A stretch of DNA of 64,000 nucleotides from Microbacteriaceae bacterium 3FA27C10. Lineage in GTDB: Bacteria; Actinomycetota; Actinomycetes; Actinomycetales; Microbacteriaceae. A program made the translations under genes and the position numbers. The DNA is taken from assembly GCA_005502775.1 (NCBI GenBank), contig SCNI01000001.1:163347-227346 (forward strand), read 5' to 3'. Shown piece after piece: positions 25,117 through 32,726 of the stretch (positions are counted from its first letter, which is position 1; each line of letters starts with the position of its first letter). The notes under the pieces were generated by a model that saw nothing but the letters and a program-made list of their open reading frames with translations, was not told where the DNA came from and made no database searches.

Positions 25117-25983
25117 ATGAGCCCCACGACACCCGACCCCCGCCCCCCAGAGAGTGTCACCGGCTTCGACCCCGCGTTCCTCCCCGGTGCGCCGTGCGCG
25201 GTGCCGGAGCCCGATGCCGCGCGGAGCATCCGCTCGCTCGACTACACCCACTTCACGGTGCTGCTCGACGCGGCGCGCAAGCTCGCCGCCGTCACCGCCG
25301 TGAACATCGACGGGAGCGCCTTGCTCGACCTCGCACGCGGCGACGACTGGCACCTCGACGGGCGGGTGCCCGCCGCGGAGCAGACGGGCCCCGAGGTCTA
25401 CGCCCGCAACGCCCTCGACCGCGGCCACCTGGTACGCCGCCGCGACCCGGTGTGGGGGCCGGATGCGGCGGCCGCCCGGGCGAACACCGACACCTTCGCC
25501 TACACCAACGCCGCGCCGCAGGCCGCCGAGTTCAACCAGTCGAAGGAGCTCTGGAACGGGGTCGAGGACCACGTGCTCGCCTATGCCGAGACGAAGGGCC
25601 TGCGGTTGAGCGTGTTCACGGGGCCCGTGTTCGACGAGACCGACCGGCTCTACCGCGGCACGCGCATCCCCACCCGGTTCTTCAAGGTGGCGGCCTGGGC
25701 CGACACCGGCCGGGGGCGGCTGGCCACGGCCGGTTTCCTGCTCGACCAGTCGCCACAGCTCGGCGGCATCGACCTCTCGACGGTGCAGCCGGAGCAGCCG
25801 GCGGCGGATGCGGTGCCGCCGCTCGGTCCGTTCCGCACCTTCCAGGTGCCGGTCGCCGACATCGAGCACCTGACGGGCCTCGCGATGCCGCAGCTCGTCA
25901 CCGCCGACGTCTACCTCGCGCCGCTCGCGGCCGCAGGTCGACGCTGGGTGGAGCTCAGCTCGCCGGGGCAGATCCGGCTCTGA
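25117..25983 (+). CDS. DNA/RNA non-specific endonuclease (beta-beta-alpha metal type)
   Basis: 288 residues. The core motif DRGHLVRRRDPVWG (about residues 108-121) supplies the catalytic histidine. NTDTFAYTNAAPQAAEFNQ follows with the metal-binding asparagine, then the ELWNGVEDHVL helix, all as in the Serratia nuclease family. There is no signal peptide; the N-terminal 30 residues are Pro-rich. Nucleases of this family degrade RNA and DNA, usually outside the cell or as toxins, so an unsignalled form is noteworthy. No inhibitor gene is recognisable next to it. Confidence 0.9.
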   Translation: MSPTTPDPRPPESVTGFDPAFLPGAPCAVPEPDAARSIRSLDYTHFTVLLDAARKLAAVTAVNIDGSALLDLARGDDWHLDGRVPAAEQTGPEVYARNALDRGHLVRRRDPVWGPDAAAARANTDTFAYTNAAPQAAEFNQSKELWNGVEDHVLAYAETKGLRLSVFTGPVFDETDRLYRGTRIPTRFFKVAAWADTGRGRLATAGFLLDQSPQLGGIDLSTVQPEQPAADAVPPLGPFRTFQVPVADIEHLTGLAMPQLVTADVYLAPLAAAGRRWVELSSPGQIRL

Positions 25984-26047
25984 GCGCGCGTGCACTCGTG
26001 ACCGTCCGCTCCGTCGCACGGCATCGACCGCAGACCGCTTGCTCGCG

Positions 26048-26330
26048 TCACGCCGGCCTGGCCGCCCTCGATGCACGCAGGACGACCCAGATCACGCCGC
26101 CCACGAAGGCGACGATCGTTCCCCCGTAGGCGAGCGGAACGGTGAGCCCGACGGTGCTGCAGATCACCGCCAGGGCGAACGCGATCACCGCCGGCACCGG
26201 CGAGGTGACCGCGACGCCAGGCGGCATCGCTTCGCATCATGGCCGGGAACCGCACGCCGAAGACGTGGTTCCGGCGCAGCACTCCCTGGGCCAAGCGGTC
26301 GCCGTCGGCTGACCGGGCGCCGTGATCTTC
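26048..26330 (-). pseudogene. Degraded SdpI-family membrane protein
   Basis: Two minus-strand frames together look like one SdpI gene. The first (about 26330-26185) reads LRRNHVFGVRFPAMMRSDAA, then WRRGH, the SdpI signature. The second, open from an ATG at 26227 to TGA 26048, gives two hydrophobic helices (AVIAFALAVICSTVGLTVPL, IVAFVGGVIWVVLRASRAA). The N-terminal helix is missing and a frameshift joins the two parts near 26190. Alternatively the second frame alone is a 59-residue membrane protein. SdpI proteins confer immunity to peptide toxins; this copy is probably dead. Confidence 0.45.
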
Positions 26331-26355
26331 GCGGCATCGGTCCGCCCCGTGAAGG

Positions 26356-29103
26356 TCAGTGGCGACGACGACGCAGCCGCGTCGAGACGATGAGGAACGC
26401 ACCGAGGAGCAGGGCTGCCGCTGTGCTGATCGCGAGCGTCGGGGCCACGGTCGCACCCGTCGCAGCGAGTGCGCGCCCCGTCACCGGCACGGAGCCGGTC
26501 GCCGCCGGCGTCACGGCCGGAGCGGTCGGCGTCGGGGTCACCGGCGGCGCCACCGCCGCCACGGTGAAGGCGTACCTGACGGCGACCGGCCCGGCTCCGG
26601 TGCCCGACACCGTCACAGTGAGTGTGTGCGGGCCCACCGTCGCGTCGGCCGGGATGACCACGGTGACGTCGAGCACGCCGGAGGCCGGGATGATCACAGT
26701 CATGAGCGGCGGAACCGCGCCGTCGAGCTGGATGGTGACGACCGAACCGGCGGGAAGCCCCGTCGCACCGAGAGTCACGTGGTCACCGGGCAGCACCGTC
26801 TGGCCGTCGATCGACGAGCCCACGGGGGTGGCCGAGGTGGGAGTGAACCGGAACGGCGTCGCCGCGACCGGAGAAGTCGCCGGGCCCGTCCCCGCACCGT
26901 TCGTCGCAGAGACCCGGAACTCGTATGGAGTGCCGTTCGCCAGTCCCGTCACGGTCGTCGGGGCCACAGCCGCCGACGTCCACGTCGTCCACGCCCCCGC
27001 ACCGGCTCGGTACTCCAGCGTGTACCCGGTCAGGGCGCTTCCTCCGTCGTCGACCGGGGCACCCCAGGTCACGAGGGCACTCCCGTCACCCGGCGTCACG
27101 CTCACCGCTGTCGGAGCCGTCGGCACCGTCACCGGGGTCGCCGTCGCCGGACCGGTCGCCGGACCGGTTCCCACGGCATTGAGGGCCGACACTCGGAACT
27201 CGTAACTCAGCCCGTTGGTCAACCCCGTCACCGTCGTCGGCGTCACCGCGGACGACGGCCATGTCGTCCACGCACCGGCACCGGTGCGATACTCCAGCGA
27301 ATATCCCGTCACGGCGCTTCCCCCGTCGTCGCCCGGCGCATCCCACGCCACGACCGCGGACCCGTCGGCCGGCGTGACCGTCACCGAGGTCGGTGCCCCG
27401 GGCACCGTCACGGGAGTCGCCGTCACCGGAACACTGACGCCACCGGTCCCCGCAGCGTTCACGGCCGCCACCCGGAACTCATACGGCGTTCCGTTGTCCA
27501 GCCCCGACACCGCCGTCGGCGAGACCGCCGCTGACGGCCACATCGTCCACGCGCCGGCACCGGTCCGGTACTCCAGGGTGTAGCCCGTCACCGCGGTTCC
27601 GCCGTCGTCGCCCGGCGCACCCCAGGTCACGAGTGCGGACTCGTCGCCCGGCGTGACCGAAACCGATGTCGGTGCGCCCGGCACGGTCACCGGAGTCACC
27701 GCCGCCGGAAGGCTCGCAGCGCCGGTTCCTGCCGGGTTGACCGCAGACACCCGGAATTCATACGCCGTGCCGTTGCTCAGCCCGGTGATCTGGAGGGTGG
27801 TCGTGCTCGGGCCTGGGGAGGCCACGGTCGTGAAGGCGCCGCCGCTCACGCTCTGCTCGAGGGTGTAGCCGGTCACCGCAGAGAAGCCGTCGGAGGCCGA
27901 CGGAGTCCAGGAGAGGTTCGCGACACCGTCCCCGGCAGTACCCGTGAGGATCGGCGCTCCCGGCGTCGTGTAGGGAATCACCGGGGTCGAGGGCGCCGAG
28001 GCGCCGCCGTCACCCGACGCGTTCGTCGCGGTGACGGTGAAGGTGTGGGCCGTCCCGGGCACCAGGCCGGTGATGGTCGCCGGGGCGGTGGCCGCAGACG
28101 TCGTCGAGACGATCGCTCCGCCGGCCCAGGCCGTCACCGTGTAGCCGGTGATCGGATCGTCCCCGGGATCCGCCGGTGCCGTCCAGGAGACATCGGCAGA
28201 GCTGCTGCCCGCGACGGCGGTGACTCCGGTCGGCGCATCCGGAGCCTTCCGGGCCCGGATGACGACGGTCGAGACGAGGTCTGAGAGCCCGAGCGAGTTC
28301 GTGGCGTGCACGGTGAAGGTGTAGCTGCCGATCGTCGTGGGAGTGCCCGCGAGCACCCCGTCGCTCGACAGTGTCAGGCCCGGCGGCAGCGTGCTCTGGT
28401 CGACCGAGGTCGTGGCCGGGCTTCCGCCTCCGTCGACCACGTAGTCGAACGAGTAGGGATGCTCGATGGGCGCATCCGTCCCAGGCACGCCCGAGATCGT
28501 CGGCTTCTGCAGCACGTACTCACGGAACAGCAAGGCCAACTCGCTGCCGAACGGGTTGAAGTACTGGCCGTCGCCAGAGGAGAAGAGAACAGAAGCGCCG
28601 GGCAGAGCACTGTTGTTCGTTCCGAAGAAGGTGCCGGCGGCGATCACCACTATTGCGTAGGTGGTGCCGGCCTGCAGGCTCACGGCACCGGTGACCGGGA
28701 AGGATGCCCAACCCCTCACGTTCGGATCGAGCTGCTGAACGCTCGTGCCCAGGATGGTGCCCGTGGGTGAACCCGAGGAATCGACGGATTGGATGGAGAG
28801 CGAGTAGCTCCGAACCCCGTCAGGGTAGTCTCCGTCCAGATGGAGGTCGATCGTGCCCACCGGCCCCGAGATGCTCGCGGTGAAGGTCTGCGCGAGCACC
28901 TGGGCTGAGGCGGACGACAGGATCTCCACCGTGTTCGACTGGTCGAGCGTGCCCGTGCCGACCGAGACCTGCGCGACGGCGCCGCCGGTTCCGGCCGCGA
29001 ACACGAACACGGCGACGAGGAGGACGGCGAGCGAGGCCGCAGCGGCCCTCACCGGCAGAAGACGCCGACGTGGCGCGAGCGAGGACGAGAACGGAGATGA
29101 CAC
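26356..29103 (-). CDS. Surface protein with fibronectin III repeats and LAATG sorting signal
   Basis: 915 residues. A Sec signal peptide covers about residues 1-45. A beta-rich N-terminal domain follows to about 195, then an Ig-like putative domain (PPGLTLSSDGVLAGTPTTIG) at about 200-285. Five fibronectin III repeats lie at about 286-740, the last three nearly identical (GDDGG-x-AVTGY-x-LEYRTGAGAW; NGTPYEFRV). A further beta domain and a Pro/Thr linker lead to LAATG at about 879, a hydrophobic helix and RRRRH. LAXTG is the recognition signal of class E sortases, so the protein is likely wall-anchored and adhesive. No sortase gene is in the window. Confidence 0.88.
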   Translation of the reverse strand: MSSPFSSSLAPRRRLLPVRAAAASLAVLLVAVFVFAAGTGGAVAQVSVGTGTLDQSNTVEILSSASAQVLAQTFTASISGPVGTIDLHLDGDYPDGVRSYSLSIQSVDSSGSPTGTILGTSVQQLDPNVRGWASFPVTGAVSLQAGTTYAIVVIAAGTFFGTNNSALPGASVLFSSGDGQYFNPFGSELALLFREYVLQKPTISGVPGTDAPIEHPYSFDYVVDGGGSPATTSVDQSTLPPGLTLSSDGVLAGTPTTIGSYTFTVHATNSLGLSDLVSTVVIRARKAPDAPTGVTAVAGSSSADVSWTAPADPGDDPITGYTVTAWAGGAIVSTTSAATAPATITGLVPGTAHTFTVTATNASGDGGASAPSTPVIPYTTPGAPILTGTAGDGVANLSWTPSASDGFSAVTGYTLEQSVSGGAFTTVASPGPSTTTLQITGLSNGTAYEFRVSAVNPAGTGAASLPAAVTPVTVPGAPTSVSVTPGDESALVTWGAPGDDGGTAVTGYTLEYRTGAGAWTMWPSAAVSPTAVSGLDNGTPYEFRVAAVNAAGTGGVSVPVTATPVTVPGAPTSVTVTPADGSAVVAWDAPGDDGGSAVTGYSLEYRTGAGAWTTWPSSAVTPTTVTGLTNGLSYEFRVSALNAVGTGPATGPATATPVTVPTAPTAVSVTPGDGSALVTWGAPVDDGGSALTGYTLEYRAGAGAWTTWTSAAVAPTTVTGLANGTPYEFRVSATNGAGTGPATSPVAATPFRFTPTSATPVGSSIDGQTVLPGDHVTLGATGLPAGSVVTIQLDGAVPPLMTVIIPASGVLDVTVVIPADATVGPHTLTVTVSGTGAGPVAVRYAFTVAAVAPPVTPTPTAPAVTPAATGSVPVTGRALAATGATVAPTLAISTAAALLLGAFLIVSTRLRRRRH

Positions 29104-29217
29104 GTGGCCTCCAGATGACCCGTGCTGACCCGCACGACAGAGAAGCCCCCTGCACGCAAGCCCCGTGCGAACTCTATGCCGTCGACCGGCTTATCTCGCA
29201 ATCGCTCCCGGAAACCA

Positions 29218-29247
29218 GAAAGAGCCGCGGGATTCCGCGGCTCTTTC
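29218..29247. terminator. Hairpin upstream of the surface protein gene
   Basis: GAAAGAGCCGCGG (29218-29230) pairs perfectly with CCGCGGCTCTTTC (29235-29247) over a GATT tetraloop. TCTTCTG follows on the plus strand. No gene ends here now, so it probably terminated genes lost from the island edge or insulates the surface-protein promoter. Confidence 0.6.
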
Positions 29248-29253
29248 TCTTCT

Positions 29254-29520
29254 GTGGTGGGGCTCGTCAACTCGTATCGAAAGAGTGCACACAAGACGGG
29301 GCATCTCCGAAAGCTCGTCACCCTAAGGGGTGACCGCACCGATCTTCGACCGAAGCCACAGGCTCACACAGCCCGTCAGCTTCACCCTTTTGAGATCGAC
29401 GAACTTGTTGAGAAGTACCAAGCCGGCGAATCCATGAAAACGCTCGCTCGCTTCTACGGACTGCACCGCACAACCATCGCGGGCCATCTGAAAAGCCGCG
29501 GGATCAAGCCACGTGACACA
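29254..29520 (+). pseudogene. Truncated resolvase-type helix-turn-helix protein
   Basis: The frame reads TDLRPKPQAHTARQLHPFEI, then DELVEKYQAGESMKTLARFY and GLHRTTIAGHLKSRGIKPR, a clear HTH like the C-terminal DNA-binding part of resolvases and related small proteins that normally carry a second HTH. Here sense ends at about 29515; beyond it the same frame gives Arg/Ser-rich nonsense. GTG 29254 is the only start after the hairpin, so the true start is uncertain. Probably the remnant of a recombination protein at the island edge. Confidence 0.6.
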
Positions 29521-29711
29521 ACGATCTCAACGACCGCACGGTCACCGAGGAGATCCGCCTTTCCATCGAGGCCTGGATCCAGGCAAGCAAAGCCGACCCC
29601 AAGGTTCAGCAGCGCGCCGAACAGGTGCGCGCAGAGATCGAGCGCGAGGCCACCACCAAGCGCAACGCGATCTCGGCCATCTTCGACGGCCCGAAGGCCG
29701 GCGGGCGGTAG
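29517..29711 (+). pseudogene. 3' remnant of a small charged-helix protein
   Basis: In a second frame, opened by TGA 29514-29516 and ending at TAG 29711, 64 sense codons read NDLNDRTVTEEIRLSIEAWI, then QASKADPKVQQRAEQVRAEI and EREATTKRNAISAIFDG. This looks like a real helical protein of plasmid or island type but has no ATG, GTG or TTG start in its first half. It overlaps the end of the HTH remnant, so two broken genes meet here. Confidence 0.5.
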
Positions 29712-29760
29712 ACGGTCCCGCGCGGAGCCAAGAAGGAGGGTGAGTAGCTTTCACCCGCGG

Positions 29761-29809
29761 CGGAGCGCTTCTTGAGAACCTCAGAGTTCTCGGAAGCCGC
29801 TCCGCCGCG
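29761..29809. repeat. Hairpin repeat, copy 1 (before DUF3846)
   Basis: Starts CGGAGCGCTTCTTGAGAAC and ends GTTCTCGGAAG-CCGCTCCGCCGCG, forming an imperfect stem of about 23 bp with a 6-nt loop (arms 29757-29779 and 29786-29808, 18 of 23 paired). It is almost identical to the copy at 30394-30441. Confidence 0.8.
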
Positions 29810-29842
29810 CAAACACAACCAGGCACCTTCGTGGGCGTCGTT

Positions 29843-29862
29843 CTCCCGCCGACCGGCGGGAG
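29843..29862 (+). other. Small hairpin upstream of DUF3846 ribosome site
   Basis: CTCCCGCC (29843-29850) and GGCGGGAG (29855-29862) form a perfect 8-bp stem with a GACC loop. It ends 12 bases before GAAGGAG, the ribosome site of the DUF3846 gene, so it could modulate translation or terminate leaky transcription. Confidence 0.5.
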
Positions 29863-29887
29863 ATAACCCCCATGAAGGAGTGAAGTC

Positions 29888-30370
29888 ATGCACCTTGGAA
29901 TCGTCATCCCCGCCGACGAGTCGGCCGAACCATTCGAGCAGCAGTTCGAGGGCCTGCCCGGCTACCACGAAGTCGTTGGTGGTTGGGTCGAGGCCGTCCA
30001 CCTCGAGCAGGCGAAGCTGACCCTCTTCGTCAACGAAGAAGGCAAGGTACGCGGGCTCCCGCTCAATCGCAGAGCCACCGCGTTGTGGTGGCTGCTCGAT
30101 CGAATGGCGCGTGAGCGCGATGAGCTCGTTGGCGACGTCGTGCTGATCGGTGCTGCGAACGGGCAATCCACCTCCACCGAGGCCCCGCGGGACCTGGCGC
30201 ACCTCATCCTGCGCGCCGAGGTGCTGCACTCTGAGATTCGCCTGGCAGATCGGCTCGGCTGGCACCGCACCGAGTTGCAATTCACGAACTACTTCGACGC
30301 CGCAATCAACGCGCTGCTGTACTTCCGATCGGATGACGCCGTGACCGACGTACGTGTCGTGGAGGACTAG
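29888..30370 (+). CDS. DUF3846-family protein
   Basis: 160 residues from ATG 29888, preceded by GAAGGAGTGAAGTC. The N-terminal half shows the DUF3846 pattern: GWVEAVHLEQAKLTLFVNEE, then GKVRGLPLNRRATALWWL. The C-terminal half is acidic and mixed alpha/beta. The family occurs on actinobacterial and firmicute plasmids and integrative elements; its function is unknown, although its genes often keep company with anti-restriction proteins. The gene is bracketed by the two 48-bp hairpin repeats, which sets it apart as a unit. Confidence 0.85.
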   Translation: MHLGIVIPADESAEPFEQQFEGLPGYHEVVGGWVEAVHLEQAKLTLFVNEEGKVRGLPLNRRATALWWLLDRMARERDELVGDVVLIGAANGQSTSTEAPRDLAHLILRAEVLHSEIRLADRLGWHRTELQFTNYFDAAINALLYFRSDDAVTDVRVVED

Positions 30371-30393
30371 ACCCGCCCGCATAAATTACGCGA

Positions 30394-30441
30394 CGGAGCG
30401 CTTCCTGAGAATCCAGAGTTCTCGGAAGCGGCTCCGCCGCG
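30394..30441. repeat. Hairpin repeat, copy 2 (after DUF3846)
   Basis: CGGAGCGCTTCCTGAGAAT, then CAGAGTTCTCGGAAG and CGGCTCCGCCGCG. It matches copy 1 at all but about three positions and one missing base, in the same orientation, and also folds into a stem-loop. Copies 1 and 2 enclose the DUF3846 gene. Confidence 0.8.
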
Positions 30442-30489
30442 ATTTGATTTCCTAAAGGACCCGCAGGTTGGTTCTGGCATGGAACTGAG

Positions 30490-30762
30490 ATGCGGCCTGG
30501 GTGGATTGCGTATCCCTCGAATCGCGAGATGTGCGAGTCTGACCTCGTGTTTTATCTCACCCGCGGCTTTGAGGATGACCACTATTGGGTCGCCCGAGAG
30601 ACCGACGGAGTGCTCGTCGAAACCCCTTGGCGAGTGGAGCTCGAAGAAGATGGTTACCGGCTGAGCCATGCAGACAGCGCCGAGCTCACCACACTGGTGT
30701 ACAACCTAGGCGCGCTCAATAGCGCCCGAGCAGCAGTGGAACGGTTACGCACAGTCGCGTAG
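30490..30762 (+). CDS. Small acidic protein of unknown function, 90 residues
   Basis: Reads MRPGWIAYPSNREMCESDLV and continues FYLTRGFEDDHYWVARETDG, then VLVETPWRVELEEDGYRLSH. Regular alternation of strands and a final helix (NSARAAVERLRTVA), with normal codon use, suggest a real compact alpha/beta protein. The ribosome site before ATG 30490 is poor. It lies 120 bp after the DUF3846 gene on the same strand, so it may belong to the same island unit. I recognise no family. Confidence 0.5.
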   Translation: MRPGWIAYPSNREMCESDLVFYLTRGFEDDHYWVARETDGVLVETPWRVELEEDGYRLSHADSAELTTLVYNLGALNSARAAVERLRTVA

Positions 30763-30773
30763 CGGCCCCAGGC

Positions 30774-31181
30774 TCAACCAAAGGCCGGAGGTACTGGCAC
30801 CGGTGCGTCACCCAGTCCTAGCCAGATAATCCCCGCCGAATCTGTCTGCGAAGTCGCCCTTGATGTGCTGGGAGGTTCGCGCAGGAATTTGGCCAGATCT
30901 GCGCCGGTCAACGCTGGATCGCCCGGTCGGGCCTGGGGCGGAAAGTCGATTCGCCTACCGAATATCCAGCCGGCGGGATCGACCGTGCGGTGATACACCA
31001 CACACACGGCTTTGGGAGTCTCCACCCAGATTGCGAATACCTGAAGCTCGTCCGCGAAGGTAGTCGAGACTTCGGCCACTACCGACCGCAACACCGTCGC
31101 AGCATCGTTCAACTCATCAGGATTGATCACGATCAACTTCCTCAGGGCGCTGATGGAGGCGAAGCAGAGCCCCGCCCCCAT
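30774..31181 (-). CDS. Hypothetical protein, 135 residues
   Basis: Begins MGAGLCFASISALRKLIVIN, then PDELNDAATVLRSVVAEVST, TFADELQVFAIWVETPKAVC and VVYHRTVDPAGWIFGRRIDF. The composition is that of a folded alpha/beta protein; the segment PDELNDAATVLRSVVAEVST is a plausible helix pair. It converges on the small gene at 30490-30762 with 11 bp between. The start could also be a downstream GTG at VINPDEL. No family recognised. Confidence 0.5.
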   Translation of the reverse strand: MGAGLCFASISALRKLIVINPDELNDAATVLRSVVAEVSTTFADELQVFAIWVETPKAVCVVYHRTVDPAGWIFGRRIDFPPQARPGDPALTGADLAKFLREPPSTSRATSQTDSAGIIWLGLGDAPVPVPPAFG

Positions 31182-31219
31182 CAGCTTGCGAGCGGATAGA
31201 ACTAGTTAGGCATCGACTC

Positions 31220-31334
31220 TTAGGAGCCACTCAGATTGAGCTCACCCGAGTCCATCTGCTCCATGAGGTCCTGCGCATCCGTGTATTCAGAAGGTTCCTT
31301 CTTGAGACTCGGTGTCCCTAGTTTGGGGGGTTAT
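31220..31334 (-). pseudogene. Possible 3' remnant encoding an acidic tail
   Basis: A minus-strand frame after a TAA reads LGTPSLKKEPSEYTDAQDLM, then EQMDSGELNLSGS and a stop. It looks like a protein C-terminus with an acidic amphipathic end. It has no early start codon and nothing recognisable upstream, so it is either a remnant or chance. Confidence 0.25.
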
Positions 31335-31414
31335 CTAACCACTTTCCACCCAAGAATTGCAGTCCTTTGTTCGACGGCTGTAGATGTTTAGCTAACAGCA
31401 ACCACAACTTGGAG

Positions 31415-31432
31415 GGCCGAGAAACCTCGGCC
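31415..31432 (+). other. Hairpin in the leader of the secreted-protein gene
   Basis: GGCCGAG (31415-31421) pairs with CTCGGCC (31426-31432) over AAAC. It ends only 14 bases before ATG 31447 and borders the GGGGG ribosome-site region, so it could affect translation. Confidence 0.45.
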
Positions 31433-31446
31433 GATAGGGGGCAATC

Positions 31447-31992
31447 ATGAAATCAAAGTCTCGCCGGGCAACCCTTGCGGGCAGCGTCGCTGCACTTCTT
31501 GTGCTGGGCGGCCTTATGGCAGCACCGGCCAACGCCAGCGAAGGAACCACACCCACACCAGATCCGGGCTCAACGAATGAGTACCTGTTTAACTACAACG
31601 GCGAGGCCGTCACCCTCGACGAGGGCGAGTCGGCGGTGTTCGGGATGAACAGCGTTCCCGACCCATCAGCAGCTGGCCGAGCCTCCACGGAGGCGAACTA
31701 CCCCGGTGATTGCGGCCTGATCACGGTGACGGCATCGAAGGGCCAATATCACTACAACATCGCGATGACTTGCCCGGCGAACGAGTTCCGCGGAGCGTTC
31801 AGCATCACCGACCTCACGTCGGGCTTCGGCGGCGGTTCCGCGACGGTTTCGGGCTTCTCGGGCACGGTGACGACGAGCAAGCTGCGAAACCACCGCTACT
31901 CCGGCACACTTACGGGGGCGTCCTACTTCCTGGGTGTGCAGACCTCGGTCACTGGGCCGAACAACACGATCTACGTCTACAACGACTTCTAA
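31447..31992 (+). CDS. Secreted protein of unknown function, 181 residues
   Basis: A clear Sec signal peptide: MKSKSRR, a hydrophobic stretch LAGSVAALLVLGGLM and a cleavage site APANA-SE near residue 31. The mature part begins Thr/Pro-rich, then is beta-rich with Gly/Ser/Thr (TSGFGGGSATVSGFSGTVTT) and an aromatic end (NTIYVYNDF). Two cysteines, in YPGDCGLITV and MTCPANEF, may form a disulfide. No sorting motif or enzyme signature. It is followed 45 bp later by a 147-residue gene on the same strand, probably one operon. Function unknown; a small exported effector, bacteriocin-like or adhesive protein would all fit. Confidence 0.7.
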   Translation: MKSKSRRATLAGSVAALLVLGGLMAAPANASEGTTPTPDPGSTNEYLFNYNGEAVTLDEGESAVFGMNSVPDPSAAGRASTEANYPGDCGLITVTASKGQYHYNIAMTCPANEFRGAFSITDLTSGFGGGSATVSGFSGTVTTSKLRNHRYSGTLTGASYFLGVQTSVTGPNNTIYVYNDF

Positions 31993-32037
31993 GCCGCCAA
32001 GACGTTCTCTGAATATCGACGATCGAGCAGGACAGCA

Positions 32038-32481
32038 ATGACAACAGAGGCACTTGACCCCGCGGCATGCCTGAGGCGACTCATCGCCGAGGGCGGCATC
32101 ACCGAAGACGGGCTCCAGGCGATCACCGGGATCGGCCCGGACGCGCTGCGGTCCTTCATCAACTACGGGACCGAAGGGGGGCCCACGGTCGCTCAGCAGG
32201 CATTCTCTCCCGAGGAGAACATGCGCCTCTCTATCCTTGCGGCACAGCTTGCGGATGGGCTAGCGATTCCCGACGACGAACGTCTCAGAGGAATTCTGGA
32301 GACGCTGACGATCGAGTGCCATCTCACCTCTAACAACATTGCCCAGCTCACCGGGCTGGATGCTGGAGACCTTGAGGGCGTCTTAACTGATGCGTGCTCA
32401 ATCCCCGCGCAGACGAAGTTTGAGATCGCGACTAGGACCTCCTATCTCGTCAATGCATTCAACCGTGCGAGCAACCGATGA
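32038..32481 (+). CDS. Helical cytoplasmic protein paired with the secreted protein
   Basis: 147 residues, no signal peptide, no cysteine-rich or membrane part except one Cys near the start. Two similar helical halves each resemble an HTH-like unit: CLRRLIAEGGITEDGLQAIT (then GIGPDALRSFINYG) and LTIECHLTSNNIAQLTGLDA (then GDLEGVLTDA). It could therefore bind DNA or be an immunity/partner protein. It is the second gene after the secreted protein, 45 bp apart, with no terminator between. No family recognised. Confidence 0.65.
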   Translation: MTTEALDPAACLRRLIAEGGITEDGLQAITGIGPDALRSFINYGTEGGPTVAQQAFSPEENMRLSILAAQLADGLAIPDDERLRGILETLTIECHLTSNNIAQLTGLDAGDLEGVLTDACSIPAQTKFEIATRTSYLVNAFNRASNR

Positions 32482-32726
32482 CGCGGAGCAATTAGTAGTT
32501 GGCGGACCTGAATGGGGGCCGGGGCATTGCTCCGGCCCCTTCTCCGCGCCATCATCCACAAAAGGCTGACACGTTGCACCCAGCAAATCTGAGGCCAAAG
32601 GCTGACGACACAGGTCCTTCAGGCGAACTATCGCGCCTACTGCCCAAATAGGATCTCCCAGAGTCCCGACGAGAAGCCTGAGAGAGATGCCGCGGGCACG
32701 CATTCCTCCGAGCTTGGGCACCGAAA

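Noticed and set aside
26800..28200. Regular repeats that might suggest a CRISPR or satellite
   Set aside because: The repeats are about 270 bp, in frame, and encode fibronectin III domains. No short direct repeats with unique spacers were seen anywhere in the window.
29606..30382. A 258-codon minus-strand frame over the DUF3846 gene
   Set aside because: It is the shadow of DUF3846. Its echo in a second minus frame (GGAASENS) only reflects the 48-bp hairpin repeats.
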